Shown: positions 4,841-7,284 of the stretch, piece after piece
How positions within the stretch are numbered: the first letter of the stretch is position 1
Layout of the letters: each line of letters begins with the position of its first letter
Assembly (NCBI GenBank): GCA_018333405.1
Contig: JAGXSR010000061.1
Coordinates: forward strand, 1 to 7,284
Origin: Dethiobacter sp.
GTDB lineage: Bacteria > Bacillota > Dethiobacteria > DTU022
Direction: 5' to 3'
DNA: 7,284 nucleotides
Made by a program: the position numbers and the translations under genes
The notes under the pieces: generated by a model
Database searches by the model: none
What the model saw: the letters and a program-made list of their open reading frames with translations, nothing else
Told to the model about the DNA's origin: nothing

Positions 4841-5593
4841 ATGACCAAGAGCAAAGAAGGCGCCATGACTGTGCTGGAGCACCTGTCAGAGTTGCGCATT
4901 CGCCTGGCGATTTCCGCGACGGCTCTGTTGGCATCGGCTATTTACTCATTTAGTCGGGTTGCGGAGATTCGCCGGCTGATTACAGCGCCCATGCAAGGGG
5001 GTGAGTTAATTTTTCTGTCCCCGCCGGAGGCCCTGACGGCGAACTTAACACTTTCTTTTGCCGCCGGGGCAGTAATAGCCTCTCCGGTAATACTTTATCA
5101 GGTTCTGGCCTTTCTGTTTCCGGCCTTCGCCCGGCGGGAGAAAATCTTTATACTCACTGTGCTGGCGGGAATATGTTTTTTATTTGCCGCCGGCGTGTTG
5201 TTTGCCTACCGGGTGGTTTTTCCTTATACGATTATTTTTTTCCTGCAGTTTGCTACCGAATCGCTTGAAGCGCAGTTTATTATCAGCGACTATATTTCAT
5301 TTTTCATATCTTTCCATCTTGCTTTTGGCTTTGTTTTTCAGCTGCCTTTGCTATTCTGGGCATTGGGTCGGGCAGGCTTAATCTCTTCTTTGTTTTTGCG
5401 ACGAAATCGCAAGTTTGCCCTGCTGTTAATGCTGTTGACGGCAGCGGTGATCACGCCTCCCGATGTACTATCGCAGCTGATCATGACGGTGCCGCTGCTG
5501 TTTCTTTATGAACTGGGAATTATCGCGGTTATGATCAGCGAAAGGAAAAAAGCGAAAATGCCGGCGGAAGCGGGAATAATTGCCGGCGATTAG
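4841..5593 (+). CDS. tatC: Twin-arginine translocase core subunit TatC
   Basis: TatC is the six-helix receptor that binds twin-arginine signal peptides and organises TatA. At 250 residues it has normal length. Conserved features are HLSELRIR at 14-21, the first periplasmic-loop region around PP-EAL (61-65), SPVILYQVLAFLFPAFARRE at 81-100 with Glu100 at the position of E. coli Glu103, FAYRVVFPYTI at 121-131, and ITPPDVLSQLIMTVPLLFLYE at 204-224. The membrane-facing FELP/FEMP motif reads FQLP here, with Gln167 in place of the usual Glu. ATG at 4841 has only GAGG about 6 bases upstream; ATG at 4865, closer to the conserved part, is an alternative but its AGAAGG is only 4 bases away. Likely cotranscribed with tatA and mobA: the mobA ribosome-binding site starts on its stop codon. 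Confidence 0.96.
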   Translation: MTKSKEGAMTVLEHLSELRIRLAISATALLASAIYSFSRVAEIRRLITAPMQGGELIFLSPPEALTANLTLSFAAGAVIASPVILYQVLAFLFPAFARREKIFILTVLAGICFLFAAGVLFAYRVVFPYTIIFFLQFATESLEAQFIISDYISFFISFHLAFGFVFQLPLLFWALGRAGLISSLFLRRNRKFALLLMLLTAAVITPPDVLSQLIMTVPLLFLYELGIIAVMISERKKAKMPAEAGIIAGD

Positions 5594-5605
5594 AGGTGCG
5601 TTAAG

Positions 5606-6226
5606 GTGCTGCAAACTGACCGTGGCGCGATCATTCTGGCCGGGGGAGACAGTACGCGCCTGGGTATAAATAAGTCCCTGCTGGAGTTGAAGGGCGAAAC
5701 TCTGATCAAAAGAGCTGTGTTCACCTTAAGAGCATATTTTACTCAGATTACTTTAGTTGCCGATCACCCGGAACTATTCGCACACCTGCCTGTTCGCCTA
5801 GCCGGCGACATACTTACCGGTTATGCAAAAAACCCTCTGCGGGGAATCCATGCCGGACTAAGCGCCGGTAATCTGCCCTACCAGTTTGTGCTTGCCTGCG
5901 ATATGCCCTTTATCAACTTACGGTTGATTCGCTATATGGCTCAATTTGCCGGGCGATATGATGCAGTGGTTCCCCGTAATGGGAACTTCCATCAACCGTT
6001 GCATGCGTTTTACAGCAGCTCCTGCCTGGAGCCGATACGCAGGCAGGTTGAGCAGGGCGGAGGGAAGATAACCGCCTTTTACCACGAGGTCCGGGTTAAG
6101 TATATTGACAGCGCAGAGATTAAGCGCTTTGACCCCATGGAGCTGTCGTTCTTTAATATAAACAGCCGGGCGGATTATGAAGAAGCGCAAAAATTAGCGG
6201 CTTTAACCCGCCGCGGCGGTTGTTGA
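5606..6226 (+). CDS. mobA: Molybdenum cofactor guanylyltransferase
   Basis: MobA joins GMP from GTP to molybdenum-molybdopterin to make the guanine-dinucleotide cofactor of DMSO-reductase-family enzymes such as formate dehydrogenases and nitrate reductases. The 206 residues show the nucleotidyltransferase signature LAGGDSTRLG at 11-20 with Lys23, NPLRGIHAGL at 76-85, the metal-binding ACDMPF at 97-102 (Asp99), QPLHAFY at 130-136 and the closing FFNINSRADYEEA at 182-194. The GTG start at 5606 has GAGGTG (5593-5598) 7 bases upstream, which begins on the last base of the tatC stop codon, so the two genes are tightly linked. The pairing is sensible because many molybdopterin-guanine enzymes are exported folded by Tat. 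The protein is cytoplasmic. No molybdoenzyme or other cofactor gene is in the window. Confidence 0.93.
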   Translation: MLQTDRGAIILAGGDSTRLGINKSLLELKGETLIKRAVFTLRAYFTQITLVADHPELFAHLPVRLAGDILTGYAKNPLRGIHAGLSAGNLPYQFVLACDMPFINLRLIRYMAQFAGRYDAVVPRNGNFHQPLHAFYSSSCLEPIRRQVEQGGGKITAFYHEVRVKYIDSAEIKRFDPMELSFFNINSRADYEEAQKLAALTRRGGC

Positions 6227-6252
6227 AGGAAAACCTGGCTTCCCGCGCGAAT
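6225..6252 (+). promoter_or_regulatory. Second Sigma-H-like promoter, ahead of the CofE-like gene
   Basis: AGGAAAA (6227-6233) and GAAT (6249-6252) lie 22 bases apart, start to start, one base more than at the first site, and fit the Sigma-H pattern except that the purine three bases before GAAT is a C. It begins right at the mobA stop and would give a leader of about 30 bases. The match is weaker than that at 3927 and could be chance. Confidence 0.35.
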
Positions 6253-6290
6253 AAAATAGCGTTTGAAATAAAACCGGTAGGAGGGATTGT

Positions 6291-7284
6291 ATGTCAAAAT
6301 TACCTGCATATATCGGGCCAATGGCCTTAGGCCTAAAAATGGGTGTTGTTCTTCCGGGTATGTCTATTGTGGACATGGTCTACGAACAGCTTTGCCGCTG
6401 TCACGCGGACGGTTTATTGCATAATGGCGATATTATCTGTATCACCGAATCTGTGGTGGCCCGGGCACAGAACAATTATGTAACCACCGCGGATATTGCC
6501 CGTGAAGTAAGATCAAAACTCGGGCTGACCCCTGAGTGCAGAGTGGGTGTGGTATTTCCCATTGCCAGCCGCAACCGCTTCTCCATGATCTTAAAAGGTA
6601 TTGCCGAGGCGGTTCCACAGGGAGAGGTAGTGCTGCAATTATCTTTCCCTCGCGATGAAGTAGGCAATCAGGTGATCTGTCCTGTTTTTGCCAAAGAAAC
6701 AGGGCGGGCATTAATCACTCTGGACGAGCTGGGACCGCGGCAGTTTAAACACCCGATCACCGGGGTTGACTATTTAGAGCTTTACAAGAATATAATCCGC
6801 TCTGCCGGGGCAAAGGCGCTCATCTACTTGTGCAATGATCCGCTGAAAGTGACCGAGTTTGAACCTGGCGGTGTGATCGCGGCGGATATACATACCCGCG
6901 CAGAAACAAAAAAAATAATCAGGCAAGTTGTCGAAAACTGTATTACCTTAGACGATATTTGTGCGGAAGGTCAGGTATGTTCGGAATGGGGTCTTTTAGG
7001 CAGCAACATGTCTTCAGGAAACAGGTTGAAGCTGGCGCCCCGTGATGGAACACAGGTGGTTACGGAGCTTCAGCAGAAACTGACTAAAGATTTGGGTGTA
7101 CGTGTGGAAGTAATGATTTACGGGGATGGCGCTTACCGCGATCCAAGCAGCGGCATCTATGAACTGGCCGATCCGCAGCCGGCCTTTGCCGTCACGAGCG
7201 GGTTGAAAGGGTTTCGGGAAGGACTAAAATTAAAATATCTGGCAGATCACTATTTTCATGAACACGGCAAGAGCGCATTGGAAA
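6291..7284 (+). CDS. Coenzyme F420-0:L-glutamate ligase-like protein (CofE family), 3' end outside window
   Basis: The frame is open from ATG at 6291 to the window end, 331 codons without a stop. The sequence resembles the long CofE-like proteins of Clostridia. CofE proper adds glutamate to coenzyme F420-0 using GTP in archaea and actinobacteria. Features that fit are NGDIICITESVVARAQ at 45-60 (the GD-I-V-T-S-VV-A strand and loop of the family), PIASRNRFSMIL at 90-101, and a strongly conserved-looking GDGAYRDPSSGIYELADP at 278-295. It is soluble, with several cysteines (35, 37, 50, 84, 130, 181, 217, 224, 230). AGGAGG at 6279-6284 gives the start, 6 bases upstream. No other F420 gene is nearby and most Clostridia are not known to make F420, so the true substrate is uncertain. 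It may be cotranscribed with mobA (64-base gap) or use its own promoter. Confidence 0.75.
   Translation, partial: MSKLPAYIGPMALGLKMGVVLPGMSIVDMVYEQLCRCHADGLLHNGDIICITESVVARAQNNYVTTADIAREVRSKLGLTPECRVGVVFPIASRNRFSMILKGIAEAVPQGEVVLQLSFPRDEVGNQVICPVFAKETGRALITLDELGPRQFKHPITGVDYLELYKNIIRSAGAKALIYLCNDPLKVTEFEPGGVIAADIHTRAETKKIIRQVVENCITLDDICAEGQVCSEWGLLGSNMSSGNRLKLAPRDGTQVVTELQQKLTKDLGVRVEVMIYGDGAYRDPSSGIYELADPQPAFAVTSGLKGFREGLKLKYLADHYFHEHGKSALE

Noticed and set aside
5593..5608. Molybdenum-cofactor riboswitch before mobA
   Set aside because: The gap between tatC and mobA is only 12 bases, leaving no room for such an element, and none is seen within tatC's end.
6442..6711. Minus-strand frames of 89 and 63 codons
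   Set aside because: Both are shadows of the CofE-like gene, which is open through the window end on the plus strand.

Overview
The window looks like chromosome from an anaerobic, spore-forming Gram-positive bacterium, most likely a Clostridia/Peptococcaceae-type Firmicute (Pelotomaculum/Desulfotomaculum-like). This is inferred from strong Shine-Dalgarno sites, TTG and GTG starts, a Sigma-H-type promoter, a SpoIVFB-like M50 protease, two short TatA proteins without a classical TatB, and a Tat operon running into mobA. No tRNA, rRNA, CRISPR array, phage gene or transposase was seen.

Layout. Bases 1-642 (minus strand) carry the N-terminal 214 residues of an M50 site-2-type membrane metalloprotease; its 3' end lies outside the window. 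All other genes are on the plus strand. Bases 743-3303 form a tight three-gene unit: a small membrane protein of unknown function, N-acetylglucosamine-6-phosphate deacetylase (nagA, 4-base overlap) and a membrane-anchored glycerophosphodiester phosphodiesterase (3-base gap). Bases 3395-3859 hold a DUF2007-type small protein, followed in the same frame, after one TAG codon, by a small hydrophobic ORF that may once have been its C-terminal membrane part.

Bases 3927-6226 form the twin-arginine translocation and molybdenum cofactor block: a near-perfect Sigma-H-like promoter, a first tatA, a 322-base spacer with six inverted repeats, a second tatA-like gene, tatC and mobA. MobA builds the guanine-dinucleotide form of molybdopterin, and many enzymes carrying that cofactor are exported folded by Tat, so the two functions fit together. 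From 6291 to the window end is a gene of the coenzyme F420-0:L-glutamate ligase (CofE)-like family, open at its 3' end and preceded by a second, weaker Sigma-H-like promoter.

I found no clearly new multi-gene system. The points most worth a second look are: a ribosome-binding site apparently brought to its start codon by a hairpin (704-743); the Sigma-H-like promoter before tatA; the divergence of the two TatA paralogues at the position of the key amphipathic-helix phenylalanine; a Glu-to-Gln change in TatC; the hairpin-rich spacer between the tatA genes; and the in-frame amber codon after the DUF2007 gene.
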